Shown in pieces: positions 48,858 to 60,834 of a stretch of DNA of 64,000 bases (position 1 is its first letter; each line of letters begins with the position of its first letter). This DNA comes from Mycteria americana. Taxonomy: Eukaryota; Chordata; Aves; Ciconiiformes; Ciconiidae. The stretch spans positions 117,080,062-117,144,061 of the forward strand of contig NC_134367.1 of assembly GCF_035582795.1 (NCBI RefSeq), given 5' to 3'. The position numbers and the translations under genes were made by a program. Below the pieces are notes generated by a model. It worked only from the letters and a program-made list of their open reading frames with translations. It was not told where the DNA came from and did no database searches.

Positions 48858-49003
48858 TACTATGGTGTGTAAATCAACCCAGTAGCTTTGTCTGTAAAAT
48901 AATGAGAATCATTGGATCACAGAATATACAAATACTATGGTGCATCAATCAACCCAGTAGCTTTGTGTGTAAAGTAATGAGAATCATTGAATCATAGAAT
49001 ATC
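48854..49003. repeat. 75-bp direct tandem duplication ending in CR1 tail
   Basis: CAAATACTATGGTG...ATCACAGAATATA (48854-48928) is repeated as CAAATACTATGGTG...ATCATAGAATATC (48929-49003) with about eight mismatches. Each copy ends with a CR1-type 3' tail motif. Confidence 0.9.
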
Positions 49004-50235
49004 TTCAGTTGGAAGGGACCCATAACGATCATCAAGGCCAACTCCCTGCTCCTTGCAGAACTACCTAAAACTAAACCATATGACTAAGAGCATCATCCAG
49101 ACACTCCTTGAACTCTGACAGGCTTGCTGCCTTGACCATTTCCCTGGGGAGCCTGTTCCAGTGACCAACCACCCTCTCAGTGAAGAACCTTTTCCTAATG
49201 TCCAACCTGAACTTCCCCTGATGCAGCTTCATACCATTTCCATGTGTCCTATCACTGGTCACTAGACAGAGGAGATCAGCACCTCCCCATCTGCTGCCCC
49301 CCTTGAGGAAGTTGTAGGCTGTGATGAGGTCACCCCTCAGCCTTCTCTTCTCCAAGCTGAACAAACCAAGGACCTCAGCTGCTCCTCATAAGTCTTGCCC
49401 TCAAGGCCTTTCACCATCTTGGTCGCCCTTCTCTGGACACACAGTTTGATGTCCTTCTTATATTGAGGTGCCCAAAACTGTACACAGTACTCGAGGTGGG
49501 GCCGCACCAGTGCAGTGTAGAGTGGGACAATCACGTCCCTTGACTGGCTAGCTGTGCTGTGCTCGATGCACCCCAGGGCACAGTTGGCCCTTTTGGCTGC
49601 CAGGGCACACTGCTGACTCATATTCAACTTGCCATCAACCCAAACCCCCAGATCTCTTTCCATGGGGCTGCTCTCCAGCCTCTCGTCCCCCAGTTTTTAT
49701 GTATAACCAGGATTACCCCATCCCGGGTGGAGAATCTGTTACTTGCTTTTGTTAAATGTCATATGGTTGGTGATTGCCCAGCTCTCTAGTCTATCCAGAT
49801 CTCTCTGTAAGGCCTCTCTACCCTTGAGGGAGTCCACAGCTCCTCCTAGTTTAGTATGATCGGCAAACTTAATGTACATTCAATTCCTGCATCCAGATAA
49901 TTTATAAAAACATTGAAGAGCACTGGCCCTAAAATTGAGCCCTGGGGAACCCCACTGGTGACTGGCCGCCAGCCTGATGTAACCCCATTTACTATAACTC
50001 TTTGAGCCCTCCCCGTCAGCCAATTGTTCACCCAATGTATTATGGACTTGTCTAGCTGTATGCTGGACATTTTGTCCAGAAGGATACTGTGAGAGACAAT
50101 ATCAAAAGCTTTGCTAAAATCCCAAAACCCACATCTACTGGCTTCCCTTGGTCAACTAGATGGGTGACCTTGTCATAAAAGGAAATTAAGTTGGTTAGAT
50201 AGGACTTTCCCCTCATGAACCTGTGCTGGCTATGA
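48985..50235 (-). mobile_element. CR1 LINE, 1.25 kb 3' portion
   Basis: This is the longest CR1 copy in the window. The left end, TTGAATCATAGAATATCTTC, is the reversed CR1 3' tail. On the - strand the reverse-transcriptase C-terminal half is readable in three frames: [20 protein letters not shown] near 49960-49900, [20 protein letters not shown] near 49620-49560, and [20 protein letters not shown] and [20 protein letters not shown] toward the left. Frameshifts separate these, so it is not functional. It ends near GAACCTGTGCTGGCTATGACC and is 5'-truncated. Confidence 0.92.
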
Positions 50236-51648
50236 CCAGTTGTGTAAATTTGTCACTTTAGAACAGTCTTGTGTTATTTACTTACCTACAGATGAAATTG
50301 CTTATTAGATTTATATTCCTTTCAGCATTATCATCAGAACTTTCATTTGCAATTAATATTTAACTGCTTTATTATTGAAAAACTATACTAGTCTAGCTAC
50401 TGCTTTGAAAAAGAGACTTCTCTCATTTCTAACCATGATCTGAGAGCCAAGGTATTAACCTGAGTCAATACACATTCTGTGATAGATGCACACCAGGTCT
50501 CTTTGCTTAATATGAATGTTGACACCCTTTTATCACTATAAAATGAAGTGACTGTCCATTGAGTTGTTACGCAATTTTAAATGGGTAGAGATGACTGTTC
50601 ATCACTTTACTCTTGTCATTACTACAGCTTCACTTACCAAACAGCTCTGTGAAACGTGTCCTGTATTTTTTGCCAATATCATATTGTACCTGTGTCCAGA
50701 CAAGGTATTTGTTCCAAAGTATCTGTGTTTGAGTTTCTATTTAGTTCACTCATACCATATCATCTTGTGTTCCACTACCAAAGTTCACTAGTGACAGCCT
50801 TTTTGGAAAGGATCACACTCCCTCTGTCCACTACCATGCACTGTCATATATTGTTGGAACAGCTGTTTTTCATTCATGCAAATCCTTTTTTAAATCCTTT
50901 GTCTGACAAAACTGGCAAGGAATATCATGTTCTTAATTAGTAGGATGCACTTGAAGAGTGTTATTCTGGCTCAAGATTTTGCATTGTGGTCATAGTAAAA
51001 TATCATATTCAGATTTTAATCTCTTTGAGGCTGCAGCTTTCTTCTGCACTGCATATCTTGAAGCAAGCTATAAATGCCAAACATTGATTTTCTTGCCAGA
51101 CCTTATGTCTGATTGCATTTTTCTTGGAACATGGCCAGACATCTCCCTTTTTGAGACACGAAAAAGTGAACCAGTCCCTTGACAATAAAATCAGAGCTGC
51201 TGCCTAAAGAACTGTGAAATCAAGTGTTTACTTGGTTTGGAGAGAAAGGAAAAAGTTGCCCTTTAAATGAGATTGTAGTCAAAGAGGGAAGGAGATGGCC
51301 ATGTCCCAGTCCAGAACAGGACCAAGTGTATAGAGCAGAGAGTCCCTTTATCTGCCAGTTTTGCAGGGTTCACTGCAACACAAGACTGCATAGGTTTAGG
51401 AGTAGGATGTGAGATGTGCAAGAGACCTTAAAGCTACATCAGTATCTAGTTTCCATCACTGTCTCTTCTGAGAAAAAAGCAGATACTTCAAGTTAGGGAA
51501 ATAAATAATGTGCTTTAATAATAATACTCTTACATGGTGCCTTATGTAGGAGCTTAGGATAAGGGGTGGAACCAGAAGTACTGAATATCAACTGTGAACC
51601 ACATCTCTTGTGGAGACAAGAAACAGTTTTCTGTCCTTTTGTTTTTAG

Positions 51649-51740
51649 CTCTCAACTCCCTGGCATTGTTTGTGGCACCTGTCTTTGGAATGATGGTCAA
51701 CTGCCTTTTGTTTGAAATTGTTTTGCCATTCCTTGGTGAG
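51649..51740 (+). other. Cryptic exon-like segment in intron 5
   Basis: A good pyrimidine tract and acceptor (CTGTCCTTTTGTTTTTAG) precede a 92-base open stretch, and a usable donor, GAG|GTACTT, follows. The translation is hydrophobic (SLALFVAPVFGMMVNCLL). It does not match any MRPS5 segment. It may be a chance exon-like sequence. Confidence 0.12.
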
Positions 51741-52479
51741 GTACTTTCCATGAAAGAATGTTTTATTCAGAAATTATTCTCACCAACATTTGAGAATTTT
51801 AGTGTTGTATTTGATGTGGTAATAGGAGTCTATCCATTGTCTTAATTGAAATATATGGGGCCAGGGTAGGTAAGATTTTGCCAGAATTAAAATAATACAC
51901 CTTTTAAATGGCCTTGAGTAACTAATAAATAATGTATACAGGGTGCAAGAACAAAGTTAATATAACTGAGAGCAGCATTCATTTCTTTTGAACTGTGTAC
52001 GAGCATAACCTATTGGAAAGTGAGTTACTTTAAGTCTATTTAATTGGGAGAGATGGATTATGAGAAACATTTCCTTAAACAGAATAGCCTGATTGGCAAC
52101 AGCTCCTTTTCTGAAAGTTAAAAGAATAATCAAGCAAGTCAGAAGTTGAGTTGACTGGCAGCTGTACTCCAGAAAAGCCTCTGAGGGTTCTCTTCTGTCC
52201 TGATAAATGAGCAAATGGGTTTCTTTGTCCTTGATTATCTTCCTGCATTTTACTGTGACAGCCATCAGTTGGGAATCCATCCAGCAGCTTGAGTGATTTC
52301 TAGATTAATCCTATGTATCAAAATCCTTGCTTGTTGCAGTGGTTTGAATATCTGCTGAGACATGGAAAACAACGATGTTGCATTGTAATGTCAGATTGGA
52401 AAATTAAAAGTCATGAGTTGGTTTATGTATTTTAAAAAATCCTCCGAAGGGGGAAGGAATAAGCTGTTTTACATGTCTG

Positions 52480-52660
52480 CTGTAATAAGGATAAGAAGCA
52501 ATGGATTTAAATAATGAGCAAGGGAAATTTAGACATAAAGAATGAGTTGCAAATGGAAAGTTGAATACTAGAATGGATTGTCTGGGAGTATATGGGATGT
52601 CTGTCACTGGAGGTTTTTAAAAACAAGTTAGATAAATCTGTCAAGAGAGGGTGGGAAGAC
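52480..52660 (+). mobile_element. Old LINE tail (CR1/L3-like)
   Basis: ATAAGAAGCAATGGATTTAA and CTGTCACTGGAGGTTTTTAA followed by AACAAGTTAGATAAATCTGTCA resemble the 3' region of ancient amniote CR1/L3 LINEs in sense orientation. It is strongly degraded. Confidence 0.45.
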
Positions 52661-52955
52661 AAAATCAGTAACTTTCTAACCCATTTACCTGTGATTCTTT
52701 AAGACTTTTCAGGTGCATTTCATTTAATCTGTAAACATCTTTGTGCACTCCACTTTATTTTACTTTGTAAGTACCATAATTATTAAGGTTAGGGCAGATT
52801 TACCTTCAAAGATACGCACTCAGCTGCCAAAGAGTATTCATCTGACACTATCATGAGGTGAAAGTAGGTCTGTACTATTCTCAGTATATGTGATGGGAGA
52901 GAAGAAGAATGCTTTCCTCCCTGGCAGCAGCTGGGAGTAGTCTGTAATCTAGTCC

Positions 52956-52987
<32 letters not shown>

Positions 52988-52990
52988 ATA
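52956..52990. repeat. (TA)n(TG)n microsatellite
   Basis: About ten TA units are followed by TG units and a further short TA stretch. Confidence 0.9.
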
Positions 52991-55900
52991 TATCTGCAGC
53001 AGTTGAACTGTTCTCTTTCTGTTTCAGATGCATTTGAGAACAATGCTGTCCTGTTGGAACTTCCAAAGGGCTCTAGCAAATGTCTTGCCTGAGTTAAAAA
53101 TAGATTTCCTTCCTTCTCCTTGTTTCTAGAGTCCCCTCTCCCCCTAAATGTAGTGAATCCCTCCATCACTATAAAAAAATCAACTTTTTTTATAGACCTT
53201 TCTTTGCCTTGCTGCCTGAGTCATTTTTTTCCTGAATTAAGTCCTCACCATTTTTTTTTCATTTTTAAGTTTTTAATATTCCAGCACTTAGGCCTTAGAG
53301 TAAGATGAACATTTGTAGGGTCCCTTCTGTTATCTTGACAAAGCTATTTTATTCTTTGGATATGTTCACTATTTATTTTAAAACTAAATTGCTATTTAAA
53401 ATCAACTTTGACTTTTCAGAGTCTTCAACAGAATGTGTGAAGTAGTACTGGTATGCACAAAACCAAATGAAATCAAAGTTAATGAGGGGTATCATTTCCA
53501 TTAATGAGTGTATTCAGTCTAAATCCTAAGATAACATTTATCAAAGGATCTGACCTTCACTGGCAGTTCATATTTAATGCTCATGTATATCTAAACAGAC
53601 ATGAATATAAACTTATGCAAATGAGTTTGGTATCAAGATTTTTTCTGTTTTCTCAAGTATCTCTAATATATTCTTGTCAGATTTGTCATTGGTGCCTAGA
53701 GATGATAGAAAATAAAATGAGTAGCTAACTTGCACTTAATGTCACAGGTGGTTTGTTGCAATAATAAATGGGTTGCATGCTTCTATACCTTATTGCACAT
53801 GCTGGTGTGCATGCGTCTAGACTTCCTCAAAACAGCTTTTAAAGGATGGTATTATTGGAAAAAAAGCTGGTGATCATCTGATCATATTTAAGTGGATCAT
53901 CTATTTACATACCAAATTCCCATTTAATAGTATTTTAGGGATTATGCTGAGAATGATAAATGCAACAAAAGTGAATGTTTGCATGAGCATTAATGAGATG
54001 TCCTGAATTGCACCATACACTTCTTATGCATTCTTATTTTAACATGCAAAATTAATCTATTATTCTCAGGTTTAAAACCACACGTGTGCAGTTTCATTAG
54101 AGATTCTGAAGAATGAGAACACCCTTCTCTATTTTTTTTACTTTCTCTTAGATCAGGAGTAGCTGTCCACACAGTAGATTGTTGTGGTGGGTTTTGGAAA
54201 CCCCACACAATTTGTTAAAGCTCCTTTAAGTAAATGGATTTTTGGAGGGGACTGGGTACTCTGGGCTTTGACTCTGATGTAGAAAAGGCCATTTAGACCA
54301 GGTAGCCTTTAGCTGTGTCTGTGTTGGAAGTCAACTTATAATAGTTGAATTGCATGGATAACACTCATAAAAGAAGTGATTTTTCTTAATCAGTGCTTTC
54401 AGTTAATTGAAAGGGCACATTGCAGAAAAGTGGCTGTTGTTTTGCTACTTTGACATGTCAGAAGTGACTGTCACTTTGGATACTACAGTAGGTGTTTACT
54501 AAAGGTGGCCATTCTGTGCTGGCAGAATTATTTACAGTCAAATTCACTAAATTAAACAACAAAATAAATTGCTGTGCAATGCTTCCATGTGCTATAGAAA
54601 TCTGTTTCAATGCTTTATTATATCTGAATAATAAAAAAGCTTTTAGAAGCAGGCAGGGGTTCTACTCTTATATGAGATTGCCACCAATGTGAACTGAGAG
54701 AGAGGAGTGTTTTTTGCAGAAAAACAGCAGCAGCAGCAAAAACTTCTATATTCAAAGCCAGCAGTGAACCCAAGATAATTGAGTCCTATAATTTTCTGAT
54801 AACAGGTACAAGTTTTGAAATAAACAGATCTCTTTTAGCATTCTTATTTTAAATAGATGGCACACATGATGCTATTTCTGTATGTCTTTTCCATTATCTT
54901 TATCTTCACAACAGTACAGGATATTAAAGTAATGTTTGCTGGGAAATTATACTTTGCAACAAGAAATTGAAAGCCATTTTTAAAGGACTGTCTTATGAAC
55001 AAAGATACAAAAGCCCCTTTCTGTTGTGATTATGCTACTAAAAAGGCTGTGCTCCCTTGCTAAAAGAGATAAATTGCTTATTAAAGTGTTTTCTTATAAT
55101 GTAGAAACAGAAAAGCTAACTTGATTTTTTCCCTGCTTGTAAAATAGAGTACAGACAAGGTCAGATTTTCATGTAAACTAGAGCTAAAGTTGTCATAGAG
55201 AAAAAGCTAGCTTGAGTGAATGTTAAGGGACAGCAGGAGGGACTGCATATTGGTTTTGTTTCTGGCTTTCCTATAGACTATTGCGTTGCTTAAGAGTAGG
55301 TGACTTGGGCTACCTGTTTCTTTCATTCCCTGCCAACCTGAAGGCACATTTCCTGTTTTGCTCATATGTTACACATAAGAAGAATTTCTGTGAATAGAAC
55401 TGGTGGTAGTATTTACTGTTGTTTAACATAATGTAATAACAGTGGTAATTAAAATTTACAGCTGTAGTTGACATATACCATTCTTATTTTAATTGGAAGG
55501 CTTCATTTAGTGTAGCATCCCTCCTCAGATGAATTTTTCTTCTATTTTTCTCCAAAATCAACATGGTAAAAAAAGTAGCCTACATGATATCCTCTGTTAT
55601 GATAGTATTTGCCTTGTAGTGCAATCAAAATTAGAAAGTGAGACCTAGTAATCAGTAAGGCATGAAAGCACATAACATGAGGTTAGTGGCCCTTTCAATC
55701 TTTCACAAAGGGGAGCTTTCTAAGGGAGAAGATAAAGTTACAAATAATGCCCTTTGCAAGAGTCAGATCTCTGGTTTTTTGTCCAACACTGAAGTTGCCC
55801 TCTGCCAGTTGTGAACACTCTGCCTTTTGATCACTTACTATTATGTTCATGCTTTTTTGTTTTCGTTACCTGTTTCTAATAAAGATAACTTTACTTGAAC

Positions 55901-57353
55901 AATTTTGTGCAAGCATGGCCCCATTGTAACTGGGTCAGTGCAATCTTTCCAGTATCAGAATAGTTCCCTTTTTCAGCCAGATGGTTAGGATATGGTACTG
56001 TCATTTTTAAACAAAAAAACCCCTTTATTTGTGTTTGAGTGTTAAATTACAGAAAGATATAGACTTGCTGAAGAAGTTCAGGTCAAGCAATACACTCAAT
56101 TTGTACAGGGAAATGGTGCAAAAGGCAGCAACATAAAGACACTGATACTATCCTTAAAGCAAAAGCTGCTCTCTGCAGATATAAGTACACTGGTGCTTCG
56201 GTTTATATACAGAGCTTCATATGTCATGAGCTGGGTACTGGGATGTTGGTATTACCTTTTTTTAGTCCTTGAAATACAAAATCATTTTATGTTGCTATTT
56301 TAGTTCAGGGTTATCTCCTATTCTTTCTTATGTTGTAGGTAAAACTGTATGTGGACCTTTTTCTTTTGGGTGTTTGTGTCGTTTTTGTTTGGTTTTACTA
56401 AGAGTGTGGGAAGGGAGGGAAGAAGAGAGAACAAAAGAGATCTTTTTTAACACTTCCATAGTAAAAATGACTAACTGGTTCTTCCTTACATAGAATCAAT
56501 CAAAGTAAATTGCATTAAGTGGATAATTGAGTGGATATTCTGAAAAGCATACGGATTATATTTTCCCAGGAATTAAGTTAAGAATTGTTTTCTTCAGACA
56601 TTCAGCTGGATTCAAGCATGCTTGTTTTGATTGCCTTAGACCTGTTAGGATGCAGCATTTACCTCAACTGTTGTATGGCACTTTGAGAAGCAAGGTGTGC
56701 TTGTCACGGTCCGTTTGGATTGCTCAAATTTACAGGGCTCTGTACTCTGTACAACAACATACTCCGTATATTAAGCTTTATTTTTGAGCTTACTAGGAAG
56801 GAAAACAAACACATCAAACAGGCACTCAGTCCCCTTTGTACTGACTAGTCTAACGTGAATTCACTAGTTCATCACTTAATTCATGAGGTTTCTAACTCAA
56901 AAGTTCTCTAATTCATAAATTGTAACTCACAACTGGTAACTCACGCATCTGTGAGCAAAATAGTTGCCAAACAAACAGCAAGAGTGCTCGTCCTTCCCCT
57001 CTGTCAATGTGCGGGCATCCCCTGTATCACACTGGGATGCATGAAAGCCTCAGCTTTCCAGCTGCTGTTGGATCCACTTCAAAATCTTTTTGGGTAAACT
57101 GACATATTTATACCATCCAGCTTGGAAGTTTGGTCTGTACCATTGCCATGAGTTAGAGGATTCTGCAGAAACTGTTGGATCAATGGCTGCAGGGGACAGC
57201 AAGCTGCTGGTGGCAGTGGCTGCATAATGACCTTTGGCCCTTCCTGGCCATGGTGTTTGCCTACATGTTGCCCTCACTTTGACCTAATGGAGCTGCTCCT
57301 AGCATACATCAGGCCTTAGCATGAGCTGTGTGTTAACCAAAATCAGAGCAGGA

Positions 57354-57947
57354 TGTCCTGGTTTTGGCTGGGATAGAGTTAATTTTCTTCCTAGTAGCTG
57401 GTATAGTGCTGTGCTTTGGATTTTAGTATGAGAATAATATTGATAACATGCTGATGTTTTGGCTGTTGCTAAGTGGTGTTTACACTGGTCGAGGACTTCC
57501 CCCCCCCCTTCAGCTCCCTATGCTCTGCCAGGTGCCCAAGAAGCTGGGAGGGGGCACAGCCAGGATAGTTGATCCAAACTGACCAAAGGGCTATTCCATA
57601 CCATATGATGTCATGCCCAGTATATAAACTGGGGGGAGTTGGCCGGGGGGTAGCGATCACTGCTTGGGGACTGGCTGGGCGTCGGTCGGCGGGTGGTGAG
57701 CAGTTGTATCATTCCCCCCCCCCTTGGGTTTTGTTACTCTCTCTCTCTCTCATTGTTTTCCTTCTCATTATAATTCATTATTATTATTACTATTATTTTG
57801 TTCCAATTATTAAACTGTTCTTATCTCAACCCACGAGTTTTCTTACTTTTGCTCTTCAGATTCTTTCCCCCATCCCACCGGGGGGGGGAGGTGAGCGAGC
57901 GAGTGGCTGCGTGGTGCTTAGCTGCCGGCTGGGGCTAAACCACGACA
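57354..57947 (+). mobile_element. Solo LTR (bird TGTCCTGG family), sense to MRPS5
   Basis: This 594-base LTR starts TGTCCTGGTTTTGGCTGG and ends GGGGCTAAACCACGACA. It is flanked by a perfect 5-bp target duplication, CAGGA (57349-57353 and 57948-57952). TATATAAA at 57621-57628 and ATTAAA at 57809-57814 are intact and correctly ordered. It has a (CT)n run and an ATT-rich stretch between them. No internal region is attached, so it is a solo LTR. As it lies in sense inside a presumed intron, its poly(A) signal could in principle act on the host transcript. Confidence 0.92.
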
Positions 57948-59570
57948 CAGGAGTAGGGTGAAAAGTCATTATTCCTAGCTGGAAGAGATTAGCAGAAGTT
58001 TCAAGGTTTATGTTCTTGCAGTTGAATGTCACCTGTACTTATTTAATCATCTGAATCCAGCCCTTGGCAAATATCAATGGGGCAGTAGAGAAGGTTGGTA
58101 GTGTGGGGCCTGTCATTCTGTTCTGGGACTGTTCAGGGATGGTGACACTAGGAACCACTAGGCTTTCTTTACCAAGCCACGGAGAATTGACTTGCCTTAG
58201 GAACAGTAGCTTTATGTTGGCATGTGGAAAGCTGGGGTGAATTCAGAAAAACAAAGGTTTGGTGGGTCAAAATGTTATGAAGGACCTTGTCTTAAGTATT
58301 TCTAAATGTATTGTCAGAGAAATGCATGCAACTGTAGAGACTTATCTGTAGGGAATATCACTATAGAGTACCACTCTATAGTCATTGGTTCTGCATCCAC
58401 TAAACAAAAATAAATTGTCTAGGTGCAGCAGGGGGTTGTTAATAGAATATAAGGCCATAGTTTCAACTTTCCACAAAGTAGCAAAAAACCCACGAGTATG
58501 TGTTTGTTTTAAGACCACACAATTAATCTCGGTATACTTGCTACTTGTAACAGAAAGAATATTCCTTAATGCGCAGTCTAAACGTTTGTTTCTTTTTATG
58601 TCATTGGAAATTGTTTTCTAGCTATTGTTTTTGCAAAGGATGCAATAAAGGCTTGTGGAAAGGAAATGCTGCATGAAATTACAGTGTCTGAGATCCATTG
58701 TTTGACAGCCTTGACTGAAAAAGTACATGGTATGCAGGGTAGTCTCTGAGTAATAGAGTACTTTTCTTTGCCCCCATTATGAGTAATAATTTACTTCAAT
58801 GAGTTGTTGGCTCAAAAGTACTTTTGGGGTATTGGAGCTCTAGTTTTTGCTTTTAGAACTATAGGGAAGTTTTCTGTTCCCTGGATGATACTGACAGTGT
58901 CTTTAGACTGAGAATGAAAATTTCAGGCAGTTTTTAAGATAGCACCTGAAGCAACCTATCACAGGAAAGAACGAGAGGTCAGAGCTGTGCACTAGAATTT
59001 ATTTCTGATATACTTGGAGTTCTCAAGAGTTTTGGCCTGCCTTTAGAGTTTAGGGATGCTACCTTCAACTGGTTCTGTTGATTAAATAATTAAATCTTTT
59101 TAACTCTTTTACCTGTCAGCCTATATGGATGAAATAATTGGCATTTGGAACATTCAGAAGCTTTTAAGTGAATTATAATTTGGCATGATTATGGGTCATC
59201 CTTTGAAAAGGAAACAAAGCCATTTCAGATGTAGTGTGGCTTTGAGCATGCATTATTGTGGGGTTAATCCAAAGGATCTGTACTCAGATGTGAGCTGTAC
59301 TATTTAGACACACGCTGTGTCAATAGGGTATTTGAGCTATGTTATTTTTCCTAGTGAGTTATAAAAGAGAGAGTTTCACACATGTGACAGGGGAAAACTA
59401 TCAGCACTAAACATGGTTTAGTCAATAGTTTCTCTGCAGATTGGGCTCATTACTAATTTGGATAAGAACTGCACTTGGGGTTTATCCCAGAGCTGTGATG
59501 AGTCAGCCTATATGAAAAACACTTCAAGTATCTGGTCAAAAACTTTCATCTGTTTTGTTGAGAGAAGGGT

Positions 59571-59980
59571 TGTCCTGGTTTTGGCTGGGGCAGAGTTAAT
59601 TTTCTTCCTAGTAGCTGGTATAGTGCTGTGTTTTGGATTTAGCATGAGAATAATGTGATAACACACTGATGTTTTAGTTGTTGCTAAGCAGTGTTTATAC
59701 TAAGTCAAGGACTTCTCAGCTTCCCATGCTCTGCCATCAAGGAGGTGCACAAGAAGCTGGTAGGGGGCACAGCCAGGACAGCTGACCCAAACTGGCCAAA
59801 GGGCTATTCCATACCATATGGATGGTCATGTTCAGTGTATAAACTGGGGGGAGTTGGCTGGGGGGTAGCGATCGCTGCTTGGGGATGGGATGGGCATCGG
59901 TCAGCGGGTGGTGAGTGGTTGCATCACTTTTTTTTCCTGGGTTTTGTTCCTCTCTCTCTCTTTTATTGTTTTCCTTTTCT

Positions 59981-60049
<69 letters not shown>

Positions 60050-60195
60050 TTTATTTCAATTATTAAACTGCTCTTATCTCAACCTATGAGTTTTCTTACT
60101 TTGCCCTTCTGATTCTCTCCCCCATCCCACGGGGTGGGGAGGGTGAGCGAGCAGCTGTGTGGTGCTTAGTTGTTGACTGGGGTTAAACCATGACA
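59571..60195 (+). mobile_element. Solo LTR with expanded (ATT)n, sense to MRPS5
   Basis: This 625-base LTR of the same family starts TGTCCTGGTTTTGGCTGG and ends GGGGTTAAACCATGACA. The flanks AGGGT (59566-59570) and GGGGT (60196-60200) are a 4-of-5 match, compatible with an aged target duplication. TATAAA is at 59838-59843 and ATTAAA at 60062-60067. The extra length against the 57354 copy is largely due to the (ATT)n tract. Confidence 0.9.
59983..60048. repeat. (ATT)~22 microsatellite inside LTR
   Basis: About 66 bases of uninterrupted ATT units at the LTR position where other copies carry short ATT-rich sequence (57774-57797). It creates artificial poly-Tyr/Leu/Ile frames. Confidence 0.97.
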
Positions 60196-60834
60196 GGGGT
60201 AGGAGTCCAGATTATTTTCTCCATTGCAGTTTCTCCACTTACTGTATCCTTGGGGGATGGATGCACTGTGAACAGGATGGCTGGTTCTAATCTTCCTGCT
60301 TCTCAGAGGCTGTAGCTACTGAATCACATTCTTCAAGAGAGAAGTACTTTATTTATTCTACTGATGGCCAAGATGGAGAGAGTACTGACTGTTAGGGTAT
60401 GTGATAAAAGGCCTGTCTGCCCACACACAAAGGCATGCAGAGGCAATAGCAGGTAGAGGAACCCAAGTAACGCCCTGCTGGCACTCCTCCCAGGACCATC
60501 ACAGGAGAGCCATAACTGCATCGGTGGCTCATCTGCACAGACCAGAGGAGCACAGAGGCAGGCAGGGGAACCAAAATTACAGACTCAGAGAAAAAGACAC
60601 CCTGTTTGGCTCTTCGTGGGGCTGTACTGGGATAGCCTCAGCCCCATGGTTCAGGGGTTATGTGTGTCAAGATGAGTCTCTCCAGAGCACCCCACAGTCG
60701 GGGGTGGGGGGGTACTGCAAAGGGGTAGGGGACACATTATGGAATGCAGGGGAAGAGTATTTCAGTATTACATAAGACTTACGGGATGTCTCGGGCAGGA
60801 ACCAAAGGGAGAGCAAGGGAGGGATCTAGGTGAT
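60196..60834. other. Unclassified sequence left of the repeat block
   Basis: GC-richer than the surrounding intron, with short open frames on both strands (for example 124 codons at 60401-60775) that I do not recognise. It probably belongs to the repeat composite that follows. Confidence 0.35.

Noticed and set aside
56108..56135. GGAAATGGTGCAAAAGGCAG as a possible MRPS5 S5-domain exon (GNGKG-like)
   Set aside because: The surrounding frame and order of residues do not fit the S5 domain, and no suitable splice sites bracket it.
59691..60112. Frames with poly-Tyr and poly-Leu
   Set aside because: They are products of the (ATT)n microsatellite within a solo LTR.
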